From: DAIMZM01 sp036733985
GTDB taxonomy: Bacteria > Bacillota > Dehalobacteriia > UBA4068
DNA: 20,354 bases
Reading direction: 5' to 3'
NCBI GenBank assembly: GCA_036733985.1
Contig: DAIMZM010000042.1
Span: 1 to 20,354 of the forward strand
Shown one piece after another: positions 1 to 7,224 of this stretch. Made by a program: the position numbers and the translations under genes. The notes below the pieces were generated by a model. The model worked only from the letters and a program-made list of their open reading frames with translations, ran no database searches and had not been told where the DNA came from. Each line of letters opens with the position of its first letter. Within the stretch, counting starts at the first letter, position 1.

Positions 1-113
1 CCTACTTCAACACACAAGGCTTGCCGTCCCGAGCTTCTCAGCTACCAAGTAAGCGGTTACGCTTACTCCACCACACTAAGCCTTACAACATAGGGTGCTA
101 TATTTAATTCCAC
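1..113 (-). ncRNA. Structured non-coding RNA, 5' part only (possible 6S RNA)
   Basis: This is the 5' part of a transcript that starts near position 113 and leaves the window at position 1. No credible reading frame is present. The RNA folds well: AAGGCUU (minus strand, around 86-80) is exactly complementary to AAGCCUU (around 22-16). Inside that stem is an 8-bp hairpin, AGUAAGCG/CGCUUACU with loop UAAC (about 48-67), and CCUA/UAGG can close the outside. A long rod-like stem with a central bubble from its own strong promoter is the known layout of 6S RNA, the RNA polymerase decoy. The GAGAAGCUCGG...AAGCCUU segment recalls 6S, but I cannot confirm the family. Another housekeeping or regulatory RNA is possible. 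The 3' end is outside the window. Confidence 0.4.
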
Positions 114-119
114 GGTAAA

Positions 120-148
120 AGCATAACAGAGTTCAGATTTGCTGTCAA
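120..148 (-). promoter_or_regulatory. Sigma-A promoter of the left-edge RNA
   Basis: On the minus strand, TTGACA (148-143), a 17-nt spacer and TATGCT (125-120) make a near-consensus promoter with a predicted start near 113. It reads away from the membrane-protein gene at 250-573 and into the structured RNA at the left edge. Confidence 0.75.
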
Positions 149-249
149 GGTAAAAGAGAAAAAAACTATATGTATTTATTGACAACCCCTGCCGGCGCTA
201 GCCCTGGGGCCGCTGGGGAGCGGGCGTCAGCCAAGGCAAGGGAACGCCT

Positions 250-573
250 TTATTTTTGCCCGGCCCGCCTTTGCCTGCTTTGCCGTGCTTTTACCCGCTT
301 CCGGCAAATCAGATAAGCCAGGAAGAGGATCAGGGCCGGCAGGATACCCACCAATAGCGTACCCCCATAGGACAAGGGCGAGACCGCCACCTCCGGAGGC
401 AGCGCGTTCAGGCTGGCCAGAGACAGGGCCAGGCCGATGGCCAGGAATAAAACAGGCAGGATCAAGCCCGGCGCTTTGCTGTTCTGCAAAGACAGAACCG
501 CCTGGAAAGCAATGACGATCAGGACCAGCACCAGGATGATCAGCAGGTTACCGCCGGTAAAATGAATACCCAT
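250..573 (-). CDS. Small integral membrane protein of unknown function (107 aa)
   Basis: No family is recognised. The 107-residue protein has three strongly hydrophobic stretches (about residues 9-28, 36-54 and 70-90) and a very basic C-terminal tail rich in Arg and Lys, so it probably sits in the cytoplasmic membrane with the tail inside. The ATG start has an AAGGGGA ribosome binding site about 4 nt upstream. It lies 67 bp downstream of the LysR gene on the same strand with no obvious terminator between, so cotranscription with the regulator is likely. No T-rich terminator is evident just after its stop; 149-249 contains only imperfect GC-rich inverted repeats. Confidence 0.6.
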   Translation of the reverse strand: MGIHFTGGNLLIILVLVLIVIAFQAVLSLQNSKAPGLILPVLFLAIGLALSLASLNALPPEVAVSPLSYGGTLLVGILPALILFLAYLICRKRVKARQSRQRRAGQK

Positions 574-640
574 AGATTCCCCTTCTTTTCAGCGCTTTTA
601 GTCTAAAACACCTGCCAAAAGCCGGCCTGCCCAGCCTGGA

Positions 641-1540
641 TCAGGCATGTATTTTACAGGTGGCTAGCACATAGTCGATGAACAGCTGTTCCACCCGGCT
701 CAGATGGGCCTTTTTCCGCCTGACCAGGTAGAGTTTGCGGATGGCTTGGCCGCCTTCGATGTAAAAATGAAGGATGCGGCCAAATTTGGCAAAATCCTCG
801 GCAGCAAATTCAGAGACGACGGAGATGCCAATGCCCTCCTCCACCGCCCGGATGGTCATTTCCGTATCCCCCAGCTCGGAAACCACATTCAGCTTCCGGC
901 CTTCGCTGAGGGGCAGGTATTTATCCAGGTCATAGGGATTGGCCGCATTGCCGGTCATATAGATAAAGGGCTCGGTATACAGCGCGTCCACGGGAAAGCC
1001 GTTGGCGCCCAGGCAGCGGTAATACTCGATATTCGGCGTGATCACCACCAAATTATCCACGGCAATGGGGTCGTTGTGGCAGAGGTTCGGCTCAATGGGC
1101 GTGCCGGACATGCCGATATGCACATCATCCGCCAGGATCATGGCGGTGACTTCTTCCGGCGTGCAGCGGGAGATATGAAAGCCGATATTGGGATAGCGCT
1201 GCCGGAAGCCGGCGATCAGGCTGGGTATCATATACTTGGCTGGTATGGTGGTGGCCATGATATCAATGCTCTCTTCGCCGGTATCCGCGCCCACCAGATG
1301 GGAAACGGCCAGCGCCCTTAAGCTGAGCAGGCGTACGGCGTATTTATAGAGCATTTGCCCGGCCTCGTTCACATAGACCAGCTTGTTGTTGCGGACCAGC
1401 AATTGCTGGCCCAGCTCACTTTCCAGGGTATTGACATGGGCGCTGATGGTGGGCTGGGTAAGGTACAGCTTCTCACCGGCTTTGGAAAAACTGCCCTGAT
1501 CCACCACTGCCACAAAAGCCTCCAACTGCCGGAAATCCAT
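641..1540 (-). CDS. LysR-family transcriptional regulator
   Basis: A 299-residue LysR-type regulator of normal length. Residues 1-60 form the winged helix-turn-helix: it starts MDFRQLEAFVAVVDQGSFSK, and the recognition-helix region contains LTQPTISAHVNTLE. The rest is the periplasmic-binding-protein-like effector domain. The N-terminus resembles the LysR group often found with selenium metabolism genes in clostridia, which fits its position directly downstream of a selenoprotein operon; this sub-assignment is inference. I chose the ATG at 1540 because family members begin at this point. An upstream in-frame GTG at 1558, with GGGAG before it, would add six residues. It has its own promoter (1629-1657) followed by a long hairpin. 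Likely target: the 7148-1669 operon, its own gene, or both. Confidence 0.9.
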   Translation of the reverse strand: MDFRQLEAFVAVVDQGSFSKAGEKLYLTQPTISAHVNTLESELGQQLLVRNNKLVYVNEAGQMLYKYAVRLLSLRALAVSHLVGADTGEESIDIMATTIPAKYMIPSLIAGFRQRYPNIGFHISRCTPEEVTAMILADDVHIGMSGTPIEPNLCHNDPIAVDNLVVITPNIEYYRCLGANGFPVDALYTEPFIYMTGNAANPYDLDKYLPLSEGRKLNVVSELGDTEMTIRAVEEGIGISVVSEFAAEDFAKFGRILHFYIEGGQAIRKLYLVRRKKAHLSRVEQLFIDYVLATCKIHA

Positions 1541-1582
1541 TGGTTCACCGCCTTTCACCTAACTCCCTGTTGCCGCAAATGC

Positions 1583-1625
1583 AGACGTATTTTAAGCGGA
1601 GCGGGGCTCCGCTTAAAATACGTCT
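1583..1625. repeat. Perfect 20-bp inverted repeat with 3-nt loop at the lysR start site
   Basis: AGACGTATTTTAAGCGGAGC (1583-1602) is followed by GGG and then its exact reverse complement (1606-1625). It begins at about +1 of the transcript from the promoter at 1629-1657, so the lysR mRNA would start with a very stable hairpin. It is not a standard terminator: no T-tract follows on either strand, and the AT pairs lie at the base in the order TTTT...AAAA, opposite to a terminator. It could be an operator, a 5' RNA-stabilising hairpin, or a small dispersed repeat. Confidence 0.9.
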
Positions 1626-1628
1626 CTA

Positions 1629-1657
1629 ACTATAGCGGGAAACGGGCGACAAGTCAA
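1629..1657 (-). promoter_or_regulatory. Sigma-A promoter of the lysR gene
   Basis: On the minus strand, TTGACT (1657-1652), a 17-nt spacer and TATAGT (1634-1629) predict a start near 1622. It lies in the 110-bp gap after the alcohol dehydrogenase gene and gives lysR independent expression, with a leader of about 80 nt containing the 20-bp hairpin. Confidence 0.75.
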
Positions 1658-1668
1658 GCCCCGGCGTT

Positions 1669-2847
1669 TTAGGCCTTTACCAAGGGCGGCTCCCCATAAT
1701 AGGCGGCCCGCAGCAATTCCGCCGCTTCCGTTGGGCTGGGTTTGCGGGGGGAGAGGTTGGCGGCCATGGAGGTATCCAGACCGCTGATGAAATCCGGGAT
1801 CTTCTTCATGAATTCAGCTTCGTCACAGCCTGCTTCCCGGAAGCTGTGGGGAATGCCGATCTGCCCGGTAAATTGCCACAGCGCCTCCACCAGGGAGCGG
1901 CAGATCTGTTCCGGCCCGCCGCTGAAGCCCAAGCGGCGGCCAAACGTGATATAGCTGGGATGGGGCGAATGGAAGGCCGTGGTATAGGGCAGCAGGATGC
2001 CGCAGACCATACCATGAGGCAGGTTGAAATAGGGCCCGGCCTGATCCAGGGTATGGGCCAAACCGGCGCTGCAGTTATTGATGGCGATGCCCGCCATGGT
2101 GGCGCCGATATGGCAGAGCTCCCGGGCTGCGGCTTTATCTCCGGCAGCCCGCCCGGAGGAGCAGGGCAGGTTCTCGTACATCTCCAAAGCGGCGGAAATG
2201 CCGATGCTGCGCACCAGAGGGGAAGCGGCTTTGCAGACAGCGGCTTCCAGGGCATGGGTCAGGGCGTCCATGCCGGTGAAAGCGGCAATGCTGTCCGGCA
2301 TGGTGTCGGTAAAATCCGCATCCAAAATGGCGTAAGCCGGCATGATATGGTAGCTGAGCATCAGGCTCTTGGCCTTCGTTTCCTGATCGGTGAACACCGC
2401 GCAGCAGGTGGTTTCCGAACCGGTGCCGCTGGTGGTGGGCACCGCGGCAATGATGGCTTGACCCGTGGAAGGCGGCAGGGCAAAGGGGATGAAAGCATCG
2501 GCAAAAGGCAGCTCCGGATGCTCATAGAACAGCCAGACCGCCTTGGCGGTATCCATTACCGAACCGCCGCCGATGGCCACGAACAGATCCGGCCCAAAGG
2601 CCCGTACGTCCTCGGCGGCGGCCAGGATATCGCTGAAAAAGGGCTCGTTACGGATATCCGCCACAAAGCGCGCCTCGCAGCCGCCTGCCTGCAGGATAGC
2701 GGCGACGGCGGCCTTTTTCCCCTCGTCAAGGATGCGTCCGTCATAGAGCACGGCGGCTTTCTTTTTGCCCAGGGTGGCGAGAAAACGGATGGCGCCCCGG
2801 CCGGTCACCAGCTGGCTGGCGTAAAGCTGGGAAAAAGTATTGTCCAT
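1669..2847 (-). CDS. Iron-containing (group III) alcohol dehydrogenase
   Basis: A 392-residue NAD(P)-dependent alcohol dehydrogenase of the FucO/EutG-type metal family, which interconverts an alcohol and an aldehyde. Visible signatures are the nucleotide-binding AIGGGSVMDTAKA (about residues 91-103), PTTSGTGSE (about 137-145), and the metal-site segments DADFTD, GMDALTHALEA and LPHGM, which together give the Asp and three His ligands. The interval between the last two His ligands (AHTLDQAGPYFNLPH) is one residue shorter than in FucO by my alignment. The start is ATG with GAGGTGA upstream. It is the last gene of the selenoprotein operon, separated from the GrdE-like gene by a GC-rich hairpin. 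In context it may oxidise the alcohol precursor of the reductase substrate (choline-like?) or dispose of reducing equivalents; the substrate is unknown. Confidence 0.9.
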   Translation of the reverse strand: MDNTFSQLYASQLVTGRGAIRFLATLGKKKAAVLYDGRILDEGKKAAVAAILQAGGCEARFVADIRNEPFFSDILAAAEDVRAFGPDLFVAIGGGSVMDTAKAVWLFYEHPELPFADAFIPFALPPSTGQAIIAAVPTTSGTGSETTCCAVFTDQETKAKSLMLSYHIMPAYAILDADFTDTMPDSIAAFTGMDALTHALEAAVCKAASPLVRSIGISAALEMYENLPCSSGRAAGDKAAARELCHIGATMAGIAINNCSAGLAHTLDQAGPYFNLPHGMVCGILLPYTTAFHSPHPSYITFGRRLGFSGGPEQICRSLVEALWQFTGQIGIPHSFREAGCDEAEFMKKIPDFISGLDTSMAANLSPRKPSPTEAAELLRAAYYGEPPLVKA

Positions 2848-2871
2848 TTGAAATCACCTCGTTCGTATATA

Positions 2872-2911
2872 GGCCCGCCCGCCCGGGTTTTAAGGCCCGG
2901 GCAGGCGGGCC
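2872..2911. repeat. GC-rich intercistronic inverted repeat
   Basis: Arms 2872-2887 and 2896-2911 pair over 16 positions with a single C.A mismatch; the loop is TTTTAAGG. It starts 5 nt after the GrdE-like stop codon and ends upstream of the ribosome binding site of the alcohol dehydrogenase. No T-tract follows on the minus strand, so it is more likely an mRNA-processing or stabilising hairpin, or a partial attenuator, than a full terminator. Confidence 0.85.
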
Positions 2912-2916
2912 GGCCT

Positions 2917-4242
2917 TTAATATTCGTGGCAGGCAATCTGGCTGAAGCCGGTCTGATTGCCGGACATCAGCATATGCACGCTGGTTTCAAATTCCACCGC
3001 TTCCGTAGCTTTGGGGAACCAGCCGCCGGATTCTTTGTTCAGGCGCAGGGTATCGCCGCCATAAACCACCTCCACCGGGTCCAGCTGCACGGTGCGCTCC
3101 CAGCTGCCGCCGCTGACCACCGCGTCCGCTTCCGGCACATGGTCCACCAGCAGCAAGCCCTCGGAGCCGTCTTTGCCGCCGAATTCAAAGGTGAAGGTGG
3201 CGGCCTTGATGCCCCGCCATTCAGCATTCTGGATGGTGAGCATGCCGTCCACGCAGGCATTGCCGCCCCCTTCCCAAGCCATCAGCAGGCCGTCGCAGCC
3301 CAGCTGGGCCGCGATCTTGGCGCAGAGCTGCGAGCAGCGGTCTTTATGCCAGTTGCTGGGATTATGGCTGCGGCAGAAAATGACGCCCATGAAGTTGATC
3401 TCCTGGCCATGACGCCGCATCAATTCTTCCACGCAGGGGTGGTTCACATGCATATAGGTGGGGCATTTAAAGGCGGGCCAGGCATAGTTGGCCCCCACCA
3501 CAGCGCCGTCCAGCATTTCCGTGGGTTCCAGCAGCGTGGGCACGATATCATAAATGGGCAAACCGTAAAGCAGGGTGTTGGCATAGGTGCCTTGGTTCTG
3601 GCATTGCCAGACCAGGGCCACCTTGGGCAGGCCCTCTACCAAGGTGTTGTCATAGTCCCGCACCTCGTCCGGTTCCTGGCCAAAAGGCAGCTCAGCCAAA
3701 TACTTGGCAATGCTCATGGCGGTTTTGCGGATATCGTTATCGTATTCCTCCGCGGATTTACCCCGGGCCATCTCATAATTGATGATCAGATTGATCATTT
3801 TCGGGAAAGGCGTCCAGTTGCTGTAAAAACCCTGGGTCTGCACCACGCAGTCCCGGGCGTACTGCAGGCCGGAGGAAGTGCTTTGCTCATCCCAGGGCAT
3901 GGCCCAGCACTCCATCACCGACAGGCCTTCCAGGCAATTGGTGACGCCGGAACCGCAGGTATAGGGATAGTTCAGCACACCGGGGTATTCTCCCCCGCCC
4001 CAGTTCCCCGGCTTTTCCTGCTTGGCCATGGGATAGATCACATCCAGGATATGAATGATGCGGGCGTTCTCGCCGGGGCGGCAGACCTCGAACCAGATCT
4101 TCTCCACATTGCGCATATAAGGCTGGGCCGCCTGTTTCAGCTCATCATAGTTCACGGTGAGGACGCCGTCTTGATAAGCGCATTTGTCCCCTTCCCGCAG
4201 CTCTTTAATCTGAAAAATATTGCGTGTCAGTTTTAGCGCCAT
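2917..4242 (-). CDS. GrdE/GrdG/GrdI-like component B subunit of a glycine/sarcosine/betaine-type reductase
   Basis: A 441-residue protein resembling the GrdE proprotein family, the non-selenoprotein subunit of substrate-specific protein B. Family-like stretches are KCAYQDGVLTVN near the N-terminus, GSGVTNCLEG (97-106), IVPTLLEPTEMLDGAVV (233-249), RRHGQEINFMGVI (276-288) and ADAVVSGG (372-379). Known GrdE proteins self-cleave before a Cys in a GN-C-VSAC context, and that Cys becomes a catalytic pyruvoyl group. Here the aligned segment reads GANYAWPAFKC (250-260) with Tyr253 at that place, so this protein may stay uncleaved and lack pyruvoyl. The alignment is from memory and should be checked. 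The ATG overlaps the selenoprotein stop by 1 nt (TGATG), with GAGGAGGG inside the upstream gene, so the two are translationally coupled and presumably form a complex. It is unusually rich in Cys and Trp. Confidence 0.82.
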   Translation of the reverse strand: MALKLTRNIFQIKELREGDKCAYQDGVLTVNYDELKQAAQPYMRNVEKIWFEVCRPGENARIIHILDVIYPMAKQEKPGNWGGGEYPGVLNYPYTCGSGVTNCLEGLSVMECWAMPWDEQSTSSGLQYARDCVVQTQGFYSNWTPFPKMINLIINYEMARGKSAEEYDNDIRKTAMSIAKYLAELPFGQEPDEVRDYDNTLVEGLPKVALVWQCQNQGTYANTLLYGLPIYDIVPTLLEPTEMLDGAVVGANYAWPAFKCPTYMHVNHPCVEELMRRHGQEINFMGVIFCRSHNPSNWHKDRCSQLCAKIAAQLGCDGLLMAWEGGGNACVDGMLTIQNAEWRGIKAATFTFEFGGKDGSEGLLLVDHVPEADAVVSGGSWERTVQLDPVEVVYGGDTLRLNKESGGWFPKATEAVEFETSVHMLMSGNQTGFSQIACHEY

Positions 4243-5582
4243 CAGTCAACACCCTCCTCGCTGTCGTCTTTTCGAACATTAAAGACCGTCGGCTCCTTGA
4301 CGTCGGTCATCATGGCTTCCAGGGATTTTTCCAGGATGCGGACCCGGTAGGCTTCCTCACGGTCCGGCGGCAGCAGGGAGTTGCCGGTGGGCTCGGTGAA
4401 GTCGCCGCCGATGACGATGCGGTTGGCGCCCACGCTCTGGGCAATGGACATAAAAGCATTGATGTGGACATTGGGCAAGCCGGCCCGGTCAAATTCTTTG
4501 CTTAGCACTGCACCGCAGCGCGTACAGGTGCCTCAGGCACTGTCCAAAAACACCGCCCCCACACCGTCCGCCTTCAGCTGCTGGGCCATGCGGGAGCCGA
4601 TATCCTTGGCCGGATTGATATTGGTGCCGATGCCGCAGGTGGAGAGGAAGTAAGGGGCGATATCGCCGATCTTTCCCTGCGCCTTCAGGGTCAGGGCCGC
4701 GGTATAGGGCACCAGGCGCTGAGGATCTTTGTTCACGGCAGCGGTATCATAGCCGCCGTGGATCGTTTCGTAATGGTCGCTGTTCCAGGTGGCCAAATCA
4801 ATGGGATAAGTGCCGTAGGTCACGGAGGCGTATTGCTTCAGCTTATCCGGATTGCCCTTGGGCACCAGGCCGCCGGTGGTGACGATGGCGAACTTCAGCT
4901 TGCTGGGATCCGTAATGGGCGGCGCGGGAGGCACCAGATCCAAGCTGCGGGAAGGCACCTCGGTCCGGTAAGGCCGGCCATAGAGCTTATCCAGCAGCAT
5001 TGCCACTGCCCGCTGGGCAGCGGACTTGTCGTCCAGCTCGTTTTTGCGCTTGCCTGTGGGCAGATAGCCCTCGGCGGCGGCAGTACCCACCGGCTCCCCT
5101 TTGGCCAGCTTCAAGGCCAGGCTTGCCAGGGCCGGCAAAGCCTTGCGCATACCCACGGCTGTCTCGGGCGTATCGATGACATAGGTGTGCTGGGCATACA
5201 TTTCCGCTCCCGGATTGGCCGGGAACATGGCGGTGACGCCGGGAATGCCCAGCTCCTCCTGGATGAACGTGACGAATTTGCCGCAAGCCACGCCATAACG
5301 GCCCGCGTTGAAAGCAGGCCCGGCAATGACCACATCCGGGGAAACATCTTTTACTTCCCGCAGCAACTGGTCTTTGACGGCCTCAAAGTTCTCTTCCAGG
5401 TTGAAGAAATTGTCGCCGCAGGCCAGGGTCTTGACAATGGTCATTTCCCCCTGCCATTCTTTTTCCAGGCCCAGGCCCGGGCCTTTGACGCCGTCATAGA
5501 CCCGGAGGCCCTCATGGGCCATTTCCTCACCGCCGATACCGGCGTAAAACTGATTGATATAGTGTACCGCTTTGAGCGACAT
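4242..5582 (-). CDS. GrdB/GrdF/GrdH-type reductase selenoprotein B with in-frame UGA (Sec350)
   Basis: This is one 446-residue gene that a standard translation splits in two. The frame stays open from ATG at 5582 through TGA at 4535-4533 to TGA at 4244-4242. The internal UGA is codon 350 and is followed by GTCTRCG, giving the UxxCxxC motif of the substrate-binding selenoprotein of glycine, sarcosine and betaine reductases. The N-terminus (HYINQFYAGIGGEEMAHEG) matches the family, and the length is close to the roughly 436 aa of GrdB. In known systems the selenol attacks the substrate alpha-carbon, releases the amine and passes a carboxymethyl group to GrdA; GrdC/GrdD then make acetyl phosphate. 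Those core genes are not in this window. AAGGTG precedes the start. The specific substrate cannot be told from sequence, so no gene symbol is given. Confidence 0.9.
4510..4535 (-). promoter_or_regulatory. Candidate bacterial SECIS element directly after the Sec UGA
   Basis: The mRNA after UGA reads GGCACCUGUACGCGCUGC then GGUGC. GCACC (4531-4527) pairs with GGUGC (4514-4510). U4526 is then bulged, GUA (4525-4523) pairs with UGC (4517-4515), and CGCGC forms the apical loop. A short hairpin with a bulged U next to the UGA is what bacterial SelB recognises. The upstream GUGCC can instead pair with GGCAC across the UGA itself, so two structures compete. Confidence 0.6.
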
Positions 5583-5651
5583 ACCACACCTTCTTTCCGC
5601 AAACGTTTTGCCTTTTTGATTGGAGCGGGATCCGGCTTGGCAAACCCGGCC

Positions 5652-7148
5652 TTACATGGGCGGCTGGGAATCCTCGTTCAGATCCACAAAGATATTCTTC
5701 TGCTGCATATACTTCTTCATCCCGGCCTCGCCCACGCCGCTTTCCTTCCAGCCGCAGCTGGGGCTTTCCACCATGCCTTTGCTGAAATAGGTGTTGACAT
5801 AGATCTGGCCGCTGCGGATACCCTGGGCCACCCGGTGGGCCCGCTTAATATCCTGGGAATGGACGCCGCCGGCCAAGCCGTAGCAGGTGCCGTTGGCCAG
5901 AGCCAGCGCTTCCGCCTCGGTGTCAAAGGGGGTCACGCAGCCTACCGGGCCAAAGATCTCCTCCTGGAAAATCCGCATCTCCGGCGTCACATCCGCAAAG
6001 ATGGTAGGCGGGACGAAATTGCCCTTAGCCAGCTCGGGATCGGTGTAGGGTACGCCGCCGCAAATCAGGCGGACCCCTTCCCGCTTGCCGCTTTCAATAT
6101 ACGCCCAAACGCTGTCCGCATGCTCCTTGCTGATCAGGGTGCCGAAATTGACACCCTTTTCCCAGGAAAAGCCGTCGCCGGGGACAAAACGCTGGCAAAC
6201 CTTGGCCATTTCCGCCAGGAATGCCTCATAAATACTGCGCTGTACCAGAACCCGGGTGCCGGAAACGCAGACTTCGCCGGAATTCAGGGTGAAGCCATGC
6301 ACCGCCCATTTGGCAGCCATGGGGATATCCACATCCTCAAAGAAGATATTGGGGCTTTTGCCGCCCAACTCCAGGGCCAGGGGCTTGCAGGTGCGAGCGG
6401 AGCCTCTGATCAGCTCCCGGCCGGTTTCAGTGCCGCCGGTCATCTCGATCATATCCACCAGCGGGCTTTCCACAAAGGCCGTCCCCACCACGCTGCCCAG
6501 GCCGGTGACCACGTTGAACACGCCGGGCGGGAAGCCGGCTTCATCCATGATCTCCGCCATCACCAGGCAGGAGGCCGAAGCCCATTTGGGTGGTTTGACA
6601 ATGCAGGTATTCCCCGCGGCCAGTACGCCGAAATACTTCTGGCAGCCCATGAGCAGCGGCCCGTTCCAGGGCAGGATCTCGACAACCACGCCGAAGGGAT
6701 AATAATCCGTGTAGTTCAGGTAATTGCCGTCCAGGCGGCGGCTGACGCCATGGATATTGCGGGCTTCCGCCGCGTAAATGCGGGCGGCGTCAATGGCCTG
6801 GTCCACATCGAAAAACTTGCAGCCCATGAACATCTTCCCCGCGTCCCGGGTCTCCACCACAGCCAGCTCATCCCAGCGCCGGACCATGATCTCCCCGGCT
6901 TTGGCAATATATCGGCCCCGCTGCTCGCCGGACATCTTACCCCAGGGGCCTTCGTCATAAGCTTTACGGGCCGCCAATATGGCCTTCTCCGCATCAGCGG
7001 CGCCGCCCTTGTAAGCCCTGGCAAACACCTGGCCGTTGGCCGGATCCACCATATCCATGATCTCGCCGGACGCCGAAGGCACAAATTCACCGTCAATATA
7101 GAGCTTATAAGGCTCTTTTTTAAAGACGTCTTTGTTCAGCTCAAACAT
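5652..7148 (-). CDS. NAD(P)-dependent aldehyde dehydrogenase (betaine-aldehyde-dehydrogenase-like)
   Basis: A 498-residue aldehyde dehydrogenase oxidising an aldehyde to its acid. Visible are the EILPWNGP cofactor region (about 157-164), KPP and FNVVTG, the general base Glu260 in LALELGGKSPN, the catalytic Cys294 in NSGEVCVSGTR (the family usually has GQVC), EEIFGPV, and a C-terminal WKESGVG. It resembles the betaine/aminoaldehyde dehydrogenase branch. The frame is open 43 codons further upstream, but ATG 7148 has AGGAGGG 6 nt before it and is where homologues begin. It is first in the operon with the selenoprotein, GrdE-like and alcohol dehydrogenase genes, and probably makes the carboxylate that the reductase cleaves; the order aldehyde -> acid -> reduction is inferred. 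Confidence 0.9.
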   Translation of the reverse strand: MFELNKDVFKKEPYKLYIDGEFVPSASGEIMDMVDPANGQVFARAYKGGAADAEKAILAARKAYDEGPWGKMSGEQRGRYIAKAGEIMVRRWDELAVVETRDAGKMFMGCKFFDVDQAIDAARIYAAEARNIHGVSRRLDGNYLNYTDYYPFGVVVEILPWNGPLLMGCQKYFGVLAAGNTCIVKPPKWASASCLVMAEIMDEAGFPPGVFNVVTGLGSVVGTAFVESPLVDMIEMTGGTETGRELIRGSARTCKPLALELGGKSPNIFFEDVDIPMAAKWAVHGFTLNSGEVCVSGTRVLVQRSIYEAFLAEMAKVCQRFVPGDGFSWEKGVNFGTLISKEHADSVWAYIESGKREGVRLICGGVPYTDPELAKGNFVPPTIFADVTPEMRIFQEEIFGPVGCVTPFDTEAEALALANGTCYGLAGGVHSQDIKRAHRVAQGIRSGQIYVNTYFSKGMVESPSCGWKESGVGEAGMKKYMQQKNIFVDLNEDSQPPM

Positions 7149-7224
7149 ATTCGTCCCTCCTATAATGATATTTTTTATAGCTCCTAATCTGTCGCCGGGC
7201 ACCAGATAGCCTGTTTCCCTACAA

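Noticed and set aside
1583..1625. Rho-independent terminator
   Set aside because: No T-tract on either strand and the AT pairs are arranged in reverse order to a terminator.
1846..4236. 796-codon open frame on the plus strand
   Set aside because: It lies opposite the alcohol dehydrogenase and GrdE-like genes, shows no domain, and has the Gly/His/Ala-rich composition typical of the antisense frame of GC-rich genes.
4242..4508. Separate 88-aa gene starting with GTG downstream of a 349-aa gene
   Set aside because: It is in the same frame as the upstream part, lacks its own ribosome binding site, and the intervening UGA lies in the UxxCxxC motif; it is one selenoprotein gene.
4533..4535. Nonsense mutation / pseudogene in the GrdB-type gene
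   Set aside because: The UGA position and the following GTCTRC match the known Sec site, and no other disruption is present.
4758..7187. 809-codon open frame on the plus strand
   Set aside because: It is antisense to the selenoprotein and aldehyde dehydrogenase genes, which have clear motifs, starts and ribosome binding sites.
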